Shown here: positions 1 to 10,131 of the stretch, one piece after another
Numbering within the stretch: position 1 is the first letter of the stretch
Layout of the letters: the number at the start of each line of letters is the position of its first letter
DNA from: Roseateles depolymerans
GTDB taxonomy: Bacteria > Pseudomonadota > Gammaproteobacteria > Burkholderiales > Burkholderiaceae_C
Length of the DNA: 64,000 nucleotides
Assembly (NCBI GenBank): GCA_003241055.1
Contig: QFOD01000022.1
Coordinates: 29,939 to 93,938 of the forward strand
Direction: 5' to 3'
Notes under the pieces: model-generated
The model's input: the letters and a program-made list of their open reading frames with translations, nothing else
Told to the model about the DNA's origin: nothing
Databases searched by the model: none
Translations under genes and position numbers: made by a program

Positions 1-3
1 GCC

Positions 4-882
4 ATGCCGGTTGACGCCGGTATCGAGGCCTTCATCGAGGCCCTCTGGCTGGAGGACGGGCTCAGCGCGAACACCCAGGCCGCCTATCGGCGTGACCTGG
101 CTGCGCTGGCTGCCTGGCTGGCGCCGCTGCCGCTGGATGCCTGCACCGAAACCCGCCTGCTCGAGTACGCGGTCGAGAAGCCCGCCACCAAGGCCAGCAG
201 CGCCAACCGCCGGCTCTCGGTGTTCAAGCGCTACTTTCGCTGGGCCCTTCGGGAGGGCCGACTGCAGGCGGACCCGACGCTCAAGCTCGTCGCCGCCCGC
301 CAGCCGCTGCGTGTGCCCAAGCTGCTGAGCGAGGCGCAGGTGTCGGCGCTGCTGGACGCGCCGGACACGGGCAACCCGCTGGGCCTGCGCGACCGGGCGA
401 TGCTGGAGCTGATGTATGCCAGCGGGCTGCGCGTGTCGGAGCTGGTGACGCTCAAAAGCGCGCATGTGGCGTTCAAGGACGCCGTGCTGCACGTGACCGG
501 CAAGGGCTCCAAGGCGCGGCTCGTGCCCTTCGGCGAGCATGCCCGCGACGGGCTGATGCGCTACCTGCAGGAGGCCCGGGCGGCCATCCTGGGCGGGCAG
601 TCCAGCGACGACCTCTTCGTGACGGCCCGGGGTGCGGGCATGACGCGGCAGATGTTCTGGAACCTGATCAAGAAATACGCGGTGATCGCGGGCATCACCG
701 CGCCGCTGTCGCCCCACACGCTGCGGCACGCGTTCGCCACGCACCTGCTCAACCACGGCGCCGACCTGCGCGCCGTGCAGATGCTGCTGGGCCATGCCGA
801 CCTGTCGACCACGCAGATCTACACCCATGTGGCACGCGAGCGGCTGAAGGCGTTGCACGCGCAGCACCACCCGCGCGGCTGA
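4..882 (+). CDS. xerD: Site-specific tyrosine recombinase XerD
   Basis: Chromosome-dimer resolvase subunit that acts with XerC at dif beside FtsK. The 292-aa length fits XerC/D. The N-terminal SAM-like core-binding domain spans about residues 5-88 and the catalytic domain about 105-285. The full catalytic set is visible: R143 (in SGLRVSEL), K167, H238 and R241 (PHTLRHAF), H264 (LLGHAD) and the nucleophile Y273 (QIYTHV). XerD is preferred over XerC from the overall sequence character, but the two paralogues are close. No integrase-type extra domain or attachment site is seen, so this is a housekeeping recombinase. The ATG lies 3 bases inside the window edge, so its ribosome-binding site cannot be judged. 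Confidence 0.93.
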   Translation: MPVDAGIEAFIEALWLEDGLSANTQAAYRRDLAALAAWLAPLPLDACTETRLLEYAVEKPATKASSANRRLSVFKRYFRWALREGRLQADPTLKLVAARQPLRVPKLLSEAQVSALLDAPDTGNPLGLRDRAMLELMYASGLRVSELVTLKSAHVAFKDAVLHVTGKGSKARLVPFGEHARDGLMRYLQEARAAILGGQSSDDLFVTARGAGMTRQMFWNLIKKYAVIAGITAPLSPHTLRHAFATHLLNHGADLRAVQMLLGHADLSTTQIYTHVARERLKALHAQHHPRG

Positions 883-1024
883 ACGCGCGCAGAACGCAAT
901 CCGGCCGATTTCCACTCGGCGTTTTCCCATGTGTGCAGCGCACAACAAAGCGCTGCCTTGGGTCTGGCGGTGGCGCGACGGGCATGCAAACTCCGCCGGC
1001 ATTACAAAGCTTCACGGAGTTGTC

Positions 1025-3400
1025 ATGCCCAAAGCTCGTTGCCCCCATGCCCTGCGTCTGACCTCCTGGGTCGCCCTGCTCAGCCTGGCTCAGGTGGCCT
1101 CGGCGCAGGAGGCGGCCAGCCTGGAACGCATCACCGTGATCGGCTCGCGCAAGGCGCTGCCGGCGGCATCCTCCACGGACACGCTGGTGCCGGTGGACAT
1201 CTACTCCATGGGCAAGCTGGCCGAGGGCGGCGGGCAGTTCGACTTGGCGCAGAGCCTGCAATACCTGTCCCCCTCGTTCAACTCCACGCGGCAGACCGGC
1301 GCCGACGGGGCCGACCTGATCGACTCAGCCGCGCTGCGCGGCCTGGGGTCGGACCAGACGCTGGTGCTGATGAACGGCAAGCGCCGCCACACGGTGGCGC
1401 TGGTGAACCTGTTCGGCGCGCGCAACCGCGGCGCCACGGGCACGGACCTGAACGCGATTCCGCTGCTGGCCATCGACAACGTGCAGGTGCTGCGCGACGG
1501 TGCGGCGGCGCAGTACGGTTCGGACGCGATCGCCGGCGTCATCAACATCCAGCTGAAGAAGAAGCCCGGCTGCGAGGCGGTGGCCGGCTATGGCCAGTAT
1601 TCGGCGGGCGACGGCAAGAACTACCTGGCCTCGGCCTATTGCGGCGTGAAGCTGGCTGGCGGCACGCTGGGCGTGACCGGCGAATACCAGGACCGCGGCC
1701 GCTCCAGCCGCGGCGGCGAGGAGTTCTATCCGCGCATCATTGGCGACACCCAGGTCAAGAACAAGACCATCTACCTGAACGGCGAGTTCCCGCTGACGCC
1801 CACCGACCGCGCCTACCTGACCCTGGGCGCTCAGGACCGCGATGCTTCCAGTGCCGCCTGGGGGCGCGGCGGCGTGGGCTCGGACGACATTCCCTCGCGC
1901 AACTCCGCCGCGATGTACCCGGACGGCTTCGTGCCCTTCATCAACGGCGACGTGAAGGACCGCTACGCCACCGTGGGCTGGAAGTCCAGCTTCGCGGGCT
2001 GGGACACCGACCTGTCCCAGACCTACGGCTCCAACCGCATGCGCTACGACATCAGCCACACGCTGAACGCGTCGATTGCGAACAAGGATCTATTGGCCGG
2101 CGGCAAGGGCATCAGCGCGAGCAGCTTCGATGCCGGCGGCTTCGGCTTCAAGCAGTACACGACCAACCTGGACGTCAGCCGCTACTTCCCCGAGTTGCTG
2201 GGCGGCAGCAACATCGCGTTCGGCGCCGAGTACCGCAAGGAGAAGTACGACATCGTGGCCGGCGAGCCCGGCTCCTACATCGACGCTGACGGCGTGGGTT
2301 TCGGTGGCAATGCGGGCAGCCAGGGCTTCCCGGGCTTCCAGCCCTCGGACGCCACCAACAGGAGTCGCAACAGCCAGGCGCTCTACCTGGACTGGGAAGC
2401 CAGCCTGACCCCGGCGCTGACGGCGGACGCTGCCGTGCGCACCGAGCACTACAGCGACTTCGGCTCCACCACCACGGCCAAGCTGGCCGGCAGCTACAAG
2501 CTCAGCCCGCAGTGGCTGCTGCGCGGCGCGGCCAGCAGCGGCTTCCGCGCGCCCAGCCTGCAGCAGCTGTACTTCTCGTCCACCTTCACCGACTTCATCA
2601 GCGGCAAGCCGCTGGACGTGGTGCTGGCGCCCAACGGCAGCACCATCGCCAACGCGGCCGGCGTGCCGGCGCTGAAGCAGGAGAAGTCGCGCAACTACAC
2701 CGCCGGCTTCACCTTCGCACCCAGCCGCGACACCGCGCTGACGCTGGACCTCTACCAGATCAAGATCAAGGACCGCATCGTGCTGTCGGGCCGCTTCGAC
2801 GCGGACAACTACCCGGCGCTGGGCAGCATCCTGCAGGGCCTGGGCGTGGGGCAGGCGCAGTTCTTCGTGAACTCGGTGGACACCCGCACCAAGGGGCTGG
2901 ATCTGACCGCCTCCACCCGCACCAAGCTGGGCGCGGGCCAGCTCAACACCTTCCTGGCAGTCAATGTGAGCCACACGGCCGTGACCGGCGTGAAGGCGCC
3001 GGCCTCGCTGAAGGGCTATGAGGACGTGCTGCTGTCGGAGCGCGAGCGACTGTTCATCGAGCAGGGCGGTCCGCGTGACAAGGAGACACTGGGCTTCGAG
3101 TACAGCCAGGGTGCCTGGACCGGCGAGGCCCGCATCATCCGCTTCGGCAGCCAGACCCTGGGCACTTTCTCGGGCCCGCCCGTGCCCAACCAGCACTACA
3201 AGGCCAAGACCTCGATGGACCTGGGCCTGAGCTGGCAGCTCACCCCGGCGCTCAAGCTCAGCATGGGCGGCAACAACGTGTTCAACGTGCACCCGACCAA
3301 GCAGGATCCGAACGAGACCGACGACGGCTACTACTACGAGAGCGTTCAGTTCGGGCTGAACGGCGCGTCCTACTACGCGCGCCTGCACTACAAGTTCTGA
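1025..3400 (+). CDS. TonB-dependent outer-membrane receptor
   Basis: Outer-membrane, TonB-energised importer of about 791 aa. The start at 1025 is chosen because GGAG at 1016-1019 precedes it by 5 nt and a signal peptide follows (MPKARCPHALR, hydrophobic stretch, cleavage near ASAQ). In-frame codons upstream to 929 lack both. A TonB-box-like ERITVIGSR follows the signal peptide. The plug domain has LRGLGSDQTLVLMNGKRR and ends near residue 170 (GAAAQYGSDAIAGVIN). The rest is a beta-barrel ending in an aromatic residue (HYKF). Two cysteines about 28 residues apart in the first barrel strands could form a disulfide. No neighbour indicates the ligand. Confidence 0.9.
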   Translation: MPKARCPHALRLTSWVALLSLAQVASAQEAASLERITVIGSRKALPAASSTDTLVPVDIYSMGKLAEGGGQFDLAQSLQYLSPSFNSTRQTGADGADLIDSAALRGLGSDQTLVLMNGKRRHTVALVNLFGARNRGATGTDLNAIPLLAIDNVQVLRDGAAAQYGSDAIAGVINIQLKKKPGCEAVAGYGQYSAGDGKNYLASAYCGVKLAGGTLGVTGEYQDRGRSSRGGEEFYPRIIGDTQVKNKTIYLNGEFPLTPTDRAYLTLGAQDRDASSAAWGRGGVGSDDIPSRNSAAMYPDGFVPFINGDVKDRYATVGWKSSFAGWDTDLSQTYGSNRMRYDISHTLNASIANKDLLAGGKGISASSFDAGGFGFKQYTTNLDVSRYFPELLGGSNIAFGAEYRKEKYDIVAGEPGSYIDADGVGFGGNAGSQGFPGFQPSDATNRSRNSQALYLDWEASLTPALTADAAVRTEHYSDFGSTTTAKLAGSYKLSPQWLLRGAASSGFRAPSLQQLYFSSTFTDFISGKPLDVVLAPNGSTIANAAGVPALKQEKSRNYTAGFTFAPSRDTALTLDLYQIKIKDRIVLSGRFDADNYPALGSILQGLGVGQAQFFVNSVDTRTKGLDLTASTRTKLGAGQLNTFLAVNVSHTAVTGVKAPASLKGYEDVLLSERERLFIEQGGPRDKETLGFEYSQGAWTGEARIIRFGSQTLGTFSGPPVPNQHYKAKTSMDLGLSWQLTPALKLSMGGNNVFNVHPTKQDPNETDDGYYYESVQFGLNGASYYARLHYKF

Positions 3401-3478
3401 TCAGGCGGGCGCCGGCCCGCGCCGTCGCTGGCATGACCCGCCCCAGACCGGTGGCGGGCGTCGGGGACAATCGCGCCC

Positions 3479-4081
3479 ATGGACCATAGTTTTCTCTCGG
3501 CGCTGATCCTGCTGCTGCTGGTGCTGGACCCGCTGGGCAGCCTGCCCATCTTCATTCCCATCATGCGCTCCGTGCCGCCGGCGCGGCGCACGCGTGTGGC
3601 CGTGCGCGAGGTGGGCATTGCCTTCTTCGTGCTGTTTGCCTTCATGTTCGTCGGCGACAGCTTCCTGCAGCTCATGCACCTGTCGGAGCGTTCGCTGGAG
3701 GTGGCGGGCGGCGTGATCCTGATGATCATCGCCATCCGCATGATCTTCGGCTCGTCGGGTGAGTCCGCCTACGGGCTGGAGGAGGGCAAGGAGCCGCTGA
3801 TCTTCCCACTGGCCGTGCCGCTGCTGGCCGGGCCTTCGGCCATGGCCACCGTGCTGCTGCTGGCCTCGCGCCAGCCCGACCGCATCGTCGAATGGATAGG
3901 CGCGCTTAGCGTGGCCATGCTGATCTCCGGCCTCACGCTGGTGATGGCCGACCGCATCCGCAAGCTGCTGGGCGACTCGGTGGTGTCGGCCATCGAGAAG
4001 CTGATGGGCCTGGTGCTGACCGCAATCGCGGTGGAGATGGTGCTGGCCGGCCTGAAGCGCTACTTCGTCGGCGGGCTCTGA
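3479..4081 (+). CDS. MarC/NAAT-family integral membrane protein
   Basis: This 200-aa polytopic protein belongs to the MarC (UPF0056) family, whose transport role is poorly defined. About six hydrophobic segments are visible, starting with SALILLLLVLDPLGSLPIF at the N-terminus. That Asp-Pro-Leu-Gly motif and the later PLAVPLLAGPSAMATVLLL are typical family signatures. The ATG follows directly after a short 78-bp gap from the TonB receptor. Its 3' end overlaps the convergent acetyltransferase gene by 22 bp. Function beyond membrane location cannot be inferred here. Confidence 0.85.
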   Translation: MDHSFLSALILLLLVLDPLGSLPIFIPIMRSVPPARRTRVAVREVGIAFFVLFAFMFVGDSFLQLMHLSERSLEVAGGVILMIIAIRMIFGSSGESAYGLEEGKEPLIFPLAVPLLAGPSAMATVLLLASRQPDRIVEWIGALSVAMLISGLTLVMADRIRKLLGDSVVSAIEKLMGLVLTAIAVEMVLAGLKRYFVGGL

Positions 4082-4629
4082 CGCTCCCGTTCCCACTGCG
4101 CCCGCGCGCCTGAGGCCGCCCACTGCGCGGCGCTGATGTCGTAGCGCTTGCACTCCATGTCGTACCAGCGGCCCAGCCCGCTGTAGGCCATGCCCAGCCG
4201 CTCCATCACGGTGGCCGACGGGATGTTGGGCGGCTGGCAGACCGCACAGACGAGGTCCGGCTGCAGCGTCTCGAAAGCCCAGCCGACCATGTGGCGGGCC
4301 GCCTCGCTGGCGTAGCCCTGGCCCCAGGTGTCCTGCCGCAGCCGCCAGCCGGTCTCCAGCGGCCCCTGCGGGTCGCGGTTGAGGTGCTGGATGCAGCCCG
4401 CGCCTATCAGCTCGCCGTCGCTCAGGCGCATGAAGCCCCACCAGGAATAGCCGAACTCGGCCCAGCGGGCCTGCACGCGCTCGATCATCAGGCGGGTGTC
4501 ATCGGGCGTGTCCGGCCGGCCGGTGATGTAGCGCATCACGTCCGGATCGCGGTTGAGCCGGTGCAGCGCGTCGAAATGCTGCGCCTGCAGCGGTTCCAGC
4601 CGCAGGCGAGGCGTGAGCAGAACGGTCAT
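4060..4629 (-). CDS. GNAT family N-acetyltransferase (RimJ/RimL-like)
   Basis: Predicted acetyl-CoA-dependent N-acetyltransferase of 189 aa in the Acetyltransf_3 group. It begins TPRLRLEPLQAQHFDAL, typical of RimJ/L-like proteins. The acetyl-CoA loop is seen in RQDTWGQGYASEA, and a late motif reads NIPSATVMERLGM. The start at 4629 is preferred over one 34 codons upstream because GAGGAA lies 6-7 nt before it and the family N-terminus begins there. The substrate is unknown. The gene converges on marC with a 22-bp overlap, so both transcripts run through each other's 3' ends. Confidence 0.85.
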   Translation of the reverse strand: MTVLLTPRLRLEPLQAQHFDALHRLNRDPDVMRYITGRPDTPDDTRLMIERVQARWAEFGYSWWGFMRLSDGELIGAGCIQHLNRDPQGPLETGWRLRQDTWGQGYASEAARHMVGWAFETLQPDLVCAVCQPPNIPSATVMERLGMAYSGLGRWYDMECKRYDISAAQWAASGARAQWERERQSPPTK

Positions 4630-4764
4630 GACGGGTTCCTCGCGTTTGTACGCCGATCTTCGGGGCGCGGTTCTCACGATCCGGAAGTCACCTTTCACAT
4701 CGAGAAATGCGCCCTTGTTGCGATGCCGCATTTTTTCTCATGTTGGAAAACGTGTTGTCGCCAT

Positions 4765-4830
4765 TTGAAATCAACTTATTAAGTTGTTGATTTATATGGA
4801 TAAGAAAATATGTCTTGTATAAGACATGAG
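4765..4830. promoter_or_regulatory. AT-rich palindromic control region upstream of aceA
   Basis: Between the acetyltransferase start and isocitrate lyase lies the lowest-GC stretch noticed in the window. It holds two inverted repeats: CAACTT-ATT-AAGTTG at 4772-4786 and ATGTCTT-GTAT-AAGACAT at 4810-4827. The second has perfect 7-bp arms. Promoter-like hexamers (TTGAAA at 4765, TATAAG at 4818) occur but do not form a well-spaced pair, so no start site is claimed. The location suits glyoxylate-shunt control by a dimeric regulator. The identity of that regulator is not visible. Confidence 0.6.
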
Positions 4831-4898
4831 TGACCCGGAAGACGCTGCTGCCCCTAAGCTTGAGCCATCCCTTTTCCTAGATGCACCGGAGTACGAGC

Positions 4899-6209
<1,311 letters not shown>

Positions 6210-6324
6210 GTGACCTGAGCTTGCGGTGAGGTGAGGTTCACCGCAAGGCCGGTGGTGGCATAGACGCCGCCACGGCAAGCAAGGAAGTTCGGGCGCATGA
6301 CGCCCGGCGGTAGCGAGGAGACCT

Positions 6325-6356
6325 GGCCGGACCTGCCCAGCAGGCCGGCCTTTTTT
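6325..6356 (+). terminator. Rho-independent terminator after aceA
   Basis: A GC-rich hairpin (GGCCGG-A-CCTG pairing with CAGGCCGGCC, one bulged A) is followed directly by six T. It lies about 115 bp after the isocitrate lyase stop. The stretch 6210-6324 shows no gene. Confidence 0.75.
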
Positions 6357-6397
6357 GCGTCTGCGTGGGACCCTTCAGGCGTGGGCGTTGCGGAAAC

Positions 6398-6421
6398 AAA
6401 AAGGCCCGGCAGTGCCGGGCC
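6398..6421 (-). terminator. Rho-independent terminator of the PEP-CTERM gene
   Basis: Read on the minus strand, GGCCCGGC and GCCGGGCC form an 8-bp stem with a 3-nt loop, followed by five T. It lies 38 bp beyond the stop of the PEP-CTERM gene at 6459. Confidence 0.75.
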
Positions 6422-6458
6422 AGGTTCGAGCGCGCAGATTGGCCTGCGGTGAATGGTC

Positions 6459-6986
6459 TCAGGCCAGGTCGCGCTGGCGGCGGCGCAAGCTCAGGCCCAC
6501 CGCTGCCAGGCCCAGCGCCATCAGCGCGTAGGTTTCGGGCTCGGGGACGGCCGACACCGTGGTGGTGTAGTTGCCCAGGCCGGTGTTGCTGAAGGCGGTA
6601 CTGACAATGGTGTAGACCGCGCCGGCCGTCAGCGTGTAGGTGAAGCCGGAGTTCGAGCCGCTGCCGGCCAGATCGTCGTTCAGTGCGACCAGATTGGTCA
6701 GCGGGCTGGCCGGGTTGAAGCTGCCCGCGTAGAGCAGCAGGAAAGTGTCGAACGTCGGCGCCGGACCGGTCGTCATCCGGAACTCGTAGGCGCCGCCCGA
6801 TGCGCCCAGGAAGGAGAAGCTGTCGTAGTGCACGGCGGTGCCGACACCGGACAGGCTGCTCAGCGTGAGCGGGCGGTTGAAGGTCGAATCGCTCTCGCTC
6901 AGCGAACCGGTGATCGTGAACGTGTCGGCCTGGGCCGCACCGACCATCAACAAGGCGACACCGGCCGCCAACAGGGACAACTTCAT
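6459..6986 (-). CDS. PEP-CTERM sorting-domain exported protein
   Basis: Secreted or surface protein of 175 aa. It has an N-terminal signal peptide (MKLSLLAAGVALLMVGAAQA) and the classic C-terminal sorting tail: VPEPETYALMALGLAAVGL followed by basic RRRQRDLA. This tail is recognised by an exosortase (EpsH family), which is not in this window. The middle is a beta-rich stretch containing GGAYEFRM and SGFTYTLTAGAVYTIV, as in FxDxF-type PEP-CTERM proteins. GGAG just upstream of 6986 supports the start. Such proteins are linked to extracellular polysaccharide or floc formation; the specific role is unknown. Confidence 0.88.
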   Translation of the reverse strand: MKLSLLAAGVALLMVGAAQADTFTITGSLSESDSTFNRPLTLSSLSGVGTAVHYDSFSFLGASGGAYEFRMTTGPAPTFDTFLLLYAGSFNPASPLTNLVALNDDLAGSGSNSGFTYTLTAGAVYTIVSTAFSNTGLGNYTTTVSAVPEPETYALMALGLAAVGLSLRRRQRDLA

Positions 6987-7120
6987 CGGGAACCCTCCTT
7001 CGTCGTTGAGTGGACTGGCCCCGGTTCTCTCGGCTCAGAGAGAGCGCGAATGCCAAGGCTGTTACAGAACATAACGGCGAGGGTCGGGTCTGTCATGGGG
7101 CAAACCCCGCAAGCGCGGGT

Positions 7121-8269
7121 TCACCCCATCGATTCCAAGAGGAGCTCTCGATAATCCTGAGGACTCGCCCCCCTCGGATTGGTCCTGTGGCAGTGGTCCT
7201 GCAGCGCGCCGGCAATCACGGTGTCGAAGCAATCGGCCGATACGCCCAGGGCCTTCAGGCCGTCGGGCAGGCCCAGCCGCTGGTTCATCGCATGGATCGC
7301 CTGCGCCACCGCATGACCTGACCCGTCCTCGCCGCCAAGACCCATGGCCTGGGCCAGTCGCTGCAGGCGCTGCTCGCGACGCACGCTGTCGGCCTGGGCG
7401 TTGAAGCGGATCACGGCCGGCAGGAAGACCGCGTTCAGCGTGCCGTGATGCAGGCGCGGATTGATGCCACCCAGCGAATGGCTGAGCGAATGCACGCAGC
7501 CCAGCCCCTTCTGGAAGGCCAGGGCGCCATGGACGCTGGCACACATCATGTCCAGCCGCGCCGCCTCGTTGCTGCCGTCGCGGGTGGCGGCCTCGATGGA
7601 GGACCAGCCGCGTCGCAGCCCCTCCAGCGCGATGCCGTCGGCGGGCGGGTTGAAGGCTGGCGCCAGAAAGGTTTCGATGCAGTGGGCGATGGCGTCCATG
7701 CCGGTGGCGGCGGTCAGCAGCGGCGGCAGCCCGAGCGTCAGCGCCGGGTCGCAGATGGCCGTCTTGGGCAGCAGCTCCCAGTTGTGGAAGCCCAGCTTGC
7801 GGCCATCGTCCACGATGAGGATGGCGCCGCGTGCCACCTCGCTGCCCGTGCCGGCCGTGGTGGGCACGGCGATCAGCGGCAGCACGCGCGGCGAGATGTT
7901 GACCGCGCCGCCGGTGATGGTGGCGTAGTCCTTCAACGGCCCCTCGTGCGTGGCGGCGATGGCCACGCCCTTGGCCAGGTCGATGCTGGAGCCGCCCCCC
8001 ACGGCGATCAGGCCGTCGCAGTCGTGCGTGCGCTGCATCTCGACGGCCAGGCGCACGGCGGCCTCGGTGGGGTTGGAGGGCGTCTGGTCGAACACCGGCA
8101 GCGCGCGGTCGAACGCTGCCAGCGCGAGGTCCAGCACACCGGCCGCTCGCACGCCGGCGTCGGTGATCACCAGCGGCCGGCGCATGCCGATGCGCTCGCA
8201 TTCCGCGGGCAGCAGACGGCTCGCGCCGAACTCCATCTCGATTCGGGTCAGGTACAGGATCTGGGCCAT
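7121..8269 (-). CDS. Iron-containing (group III) alcohol dehydrogenase
   Basis: NAD(P)-dependent, Fe2+-type alcohol dehydrogenase of 382 aa. The nucleotide-binding GGGSSIDLAKG and the PTTAGTGSE motif are present. Metal-ligand histidines appear in GMDAIAHCIE and in HSLSHSLGG plus NPRLHHGTLNA. The start at 8269 is chosen over an ATG 8 codons upstream because AAGGAGA precedes it at good spacing. Closest known activities include 4-hydroxybutyrate dehydrogenase, maleylacetate reductase-like enzymes and YiaY; the substrate cannot be fixed. It diverges from the esterase gene with under 40 bp between starts. Confidence 0.85.
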   Translation of the reverse strand: MAQILYLTRIEMEFGASRLLPAECERIGMRRPLVITDAGVRAAGVLDLALAAFDRALPVFDQTPSNPTEAAVRLAVEMQRTHDCDGLIAVGGGSSIDLAKGVAIAATHEGPLKDYATITGGAVNISPRVLPLIAVPTTAGTGSEVARGAILIVDDGRKLGFHNWELLPKTAICDPALTLGLPPLLTAATGMDAIAHCIETFLAPAFNPPADGIALEGLRRGWSSIEAATRDGSNEAARLDMMCASVHGALAFQKGLGCVHSLSHSLGGINPRLHHGTLNAVFLPAVIRFNAQADSVRREQRLQRLAQAMGLGGEDGSGHAVAQAIHAMNQRLGLPDGLKALGVSADCFDTVIAGALQDHCHRTNPRGASPQDYRELLLESMG

Positions 8270-8307
8270 TCGTTGTCTCCTTGGCTCTGGCACACTGCCG
8301 CGCGACT

Positions 8308-9249
8308 ATGACATCCCCGACCTCCATGCTGACGCCGCGCATGGCCGGTGTGCTGGAACGCATACACCGCGCCAAGCGCCCCCCCTTCCATGCACTGACC
8401 CCGCGCGAGGCCCGGCTGGCCTATCGCATGGGCGCGGAAATCCTGGACCTCCCGCGGGCGCCGCTGCCCCGCGTCGAGCACCTGACGCTGGAAACACCCG
8501 CCGCGGCGTTGCCGGCCCGGCTCTATGCGCCCTCGAGCGAGCGCCTGCCGGTGCTGCTCTACCTGCACGGCGGCGGTTTCACCATCGGCGACCTCGAGAC
8601 CCATGACAGCCTGTGCCGCCAGCTCAGCCTGCGCGGCGATGTGGCCGTGCTGGCGGTGGACTACCGGCTGGCGCCCGAGCATCCGTTCCCGGCCGCGGTG
8701 GACGACGCCTGGGCCGCGTTGGACTGGTTGCACGTGAACGCCGAGCAGCTCGGCCTGGACGGCCAGCGCCTGGCCGTGGGCGGCGACAGCGCCGGCGGCA
8801 CGCTGGCCGCCACCACGGCCTTCCATGCCCGTGAGCGCGGCCTGCCGCTGAGGCTGCAGCTGCTGATCACGCCCGGCACGGCCAGCGCGCCGACGCTGGC
8901 CTCGCACCGCCTGTTCGCCAACGGCTTCCTGCTGGATGCCACCACCATTGCCTGGTTCTTCGATCACTACCTGGCACGCGACCGGCGCCATGACTGGCGT
9001 TTTGCGCCGCTGGAGGCCGAGGACCACGGCGGTCTCGCCCCCGCCTGCGTCGTGCTGGCCGAATGCGATCCGCTGGTGGACGAGGGCTTGGCCTATGCCG
9101 ACCAGCTGCGCCTGGCCGGCGTGCCGGTGCAGCTGGAGCTGGCACGCGGCGTGACCCACGACTTCATCAAGATGGGCCGGCAGATTCCCGAGGCGCTGAC
9201 CGCGCTCGAGGCCTGCGGCCTGGCGCTCAAGACGGCACTGAGGGCATAG
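8308..9249 (+). CDS. Alpha/beta hydrolase, hormone-sensitive-lipase (HSL) family
   Basis: Predicted carboxylesterase of about 313 aa. The oxyanion-hole motif HGGG is at residues 87-90 and the nucleophile elbow GDSAGG at 159-164 (Ser161). The acid lies in ECDPLVDEG and the histidine in GVTHDF, completing the triad of the HSL/bacterial family IV esterases. The start is uncertain: 8308, 8326 and 8341 are in-frame ATGs without a strong ribosome-binding site. It is followed after 13 bp by the thioesterase fusion, suggesting co-transcription and shared acyl-ester metabolism (inference). Confidence 0.88.
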   Translation: MTSPTSMLTPRMAGVLERIHRAKRPPFHALTPREARLAYRMGAEILDLPRAPLPRVEHLTLETPAAALPARLYAPSSERLPVLLYLHGGGFTIGDLETHDSLCRQLSLRGDVAVLAVDYRLAPEHPFPAAVDDAWAALDWLHVNAEQLGLDGQRLAVGGDSAGGTLAATTAFHARERGLPLRLQLLITPGTASAPTLASHRLFANGFLLDATTIAWFFDHYLARDRRHDWRFAPLEAEDHGGLAPACVVLAECDPLVDEGLAYADQLRLAGVPVQLELARGVTHDFIKMGRQIPEALTALEACGLALKTALRA

Positions 9250-9262
9250 GGAGGCCCGCGGC

Positions 9263-10120
9263 ATGAAACGAAGCGACTTTCGCCATATCGAGCCCCTGCG
9301 CGTGCGCTGGGCCGAGGTCGATGCCCAGGGCATCGTCTTCAACGGGCATTACCTGACCTATCTCGACACCGCCGTCAGCGGCTACTGGCGCGCGCTGGCC
9401 TTGCCCTATGCCGAGACCATGGCCGCGCTGGGCGGCGACCTGTTCGTGCGCCGCGCCACGCTGGACTACCGCGGCTCCGCCCGCTACGACGACCAGCTGG
9501 GCATAGGCATACGCGTGCGCGAGTTCGGCAACAGCTCCATGAAGGTGGATGCCGGCATCTTCCGCGGTGAGCAGATGTTGGTGCACGGCGAGATGGTCTA
9601 TGTGTTTGCCGATCCGGCCACGCAGTCGCCGCTGCGCCTGCCCGACGCCCTGCGGGCGATCATCCAGGCCTTCGAGTCAGGGCAGGGCGTGGTGGACGTC
9701 ACCGTGGGCGGCTGGGCCGAGCTGGGCGAGGCGGCCGCCGTCATACGCCGCGAGGTCTTCGTCGAGGAGCAGCACATCCCGGCCGATCTGGAGTGGGACA
9801 GCGCCGATGCCGAATGCCAGCATGCACTGGCCCGCAACCGCCTGGGCCGCCCACTGGCCACCGGGCGCCTGCTGGAGCATGTGCCTGGCGTGGCCAAGAT
9901 CGGTCGCATGGCGGTGCGCCGGGTCTTGCGCGGCAGCCAGGTGGGGCGCCAGGTGCTGGATGCACTGATGGCCGAGGCGCGCCGCCAGGGCTATCGCGAG
10001 GTGCTGCTGCATGCGCAGCTGTCCGCAGAGGGCTTCTACCAGCGTGCCGGGTTTCAGCGCCGGGGCGAGGTCTTCGAGGAGGCGGGCATCGCCCATGTCG
10101 AGATGGTGCGGGGGCTATGA
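9263..10120 (+). CDS. Fusion: YbgC-like acyl-CoA thioesterase + GNAT acetyltransferase
   Basis: Two-domain protein of 285 aa. Residues 1-135 are a hot-dog thioesterase of the 4-hydroxybenzoyl-CoA/YbgC type: VRWAEVDAQGIVFNGHYLTYLD holds the catalytic Asp and is followed by the expected strands. Residues about 150-285 are a GNAT domain resembling ElaA/YjcF (VFVEEQHIP, then MAVRRVLRGSQVGRQVL as acetyl-CoA loop, and a YQRAGF end). The two parts share one reading frame without a stop. The pair may act on related acyl-CoA substrates (inference). It converges with the DUF4936 gene, 11 bp apart. Confidence 0.87.
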   Translation: MKRSDFRHIEPLRVRWAEVDAQGIVFNGHYLTYLDTAVSGYWRALALPYAETMAALGGDLFVRRATLDYRGSARYDDQLGIGIRVREFGNSSMKVDAGIFRGEQMLVHGEMVYVFADPATQSPLRLPDALRAIIQAFESGQGVVDVTVGGWAELGEAAAVIRREVFVEEQHIPADLEWDSADAECQHALARNRLGRPLATGRLLEHVPGVAKIGRMAVRRVLRGSQVGRQVLDALMAEARRQGYREVLLHAQLSAEGFYQRAGFQRRGEVFEEAGIAHVEMVRGL

Positions 10121-10131
10121 CGCCTGCGGGT

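Noticed and set aside
4..882. Possibility that the tyrosine recombinase is a phage or island integrase
   Set aside because: Length, domain layout and catalytic context are those of XerD, and no attachment-site repeat, tRNA target or phage gene lies near it.
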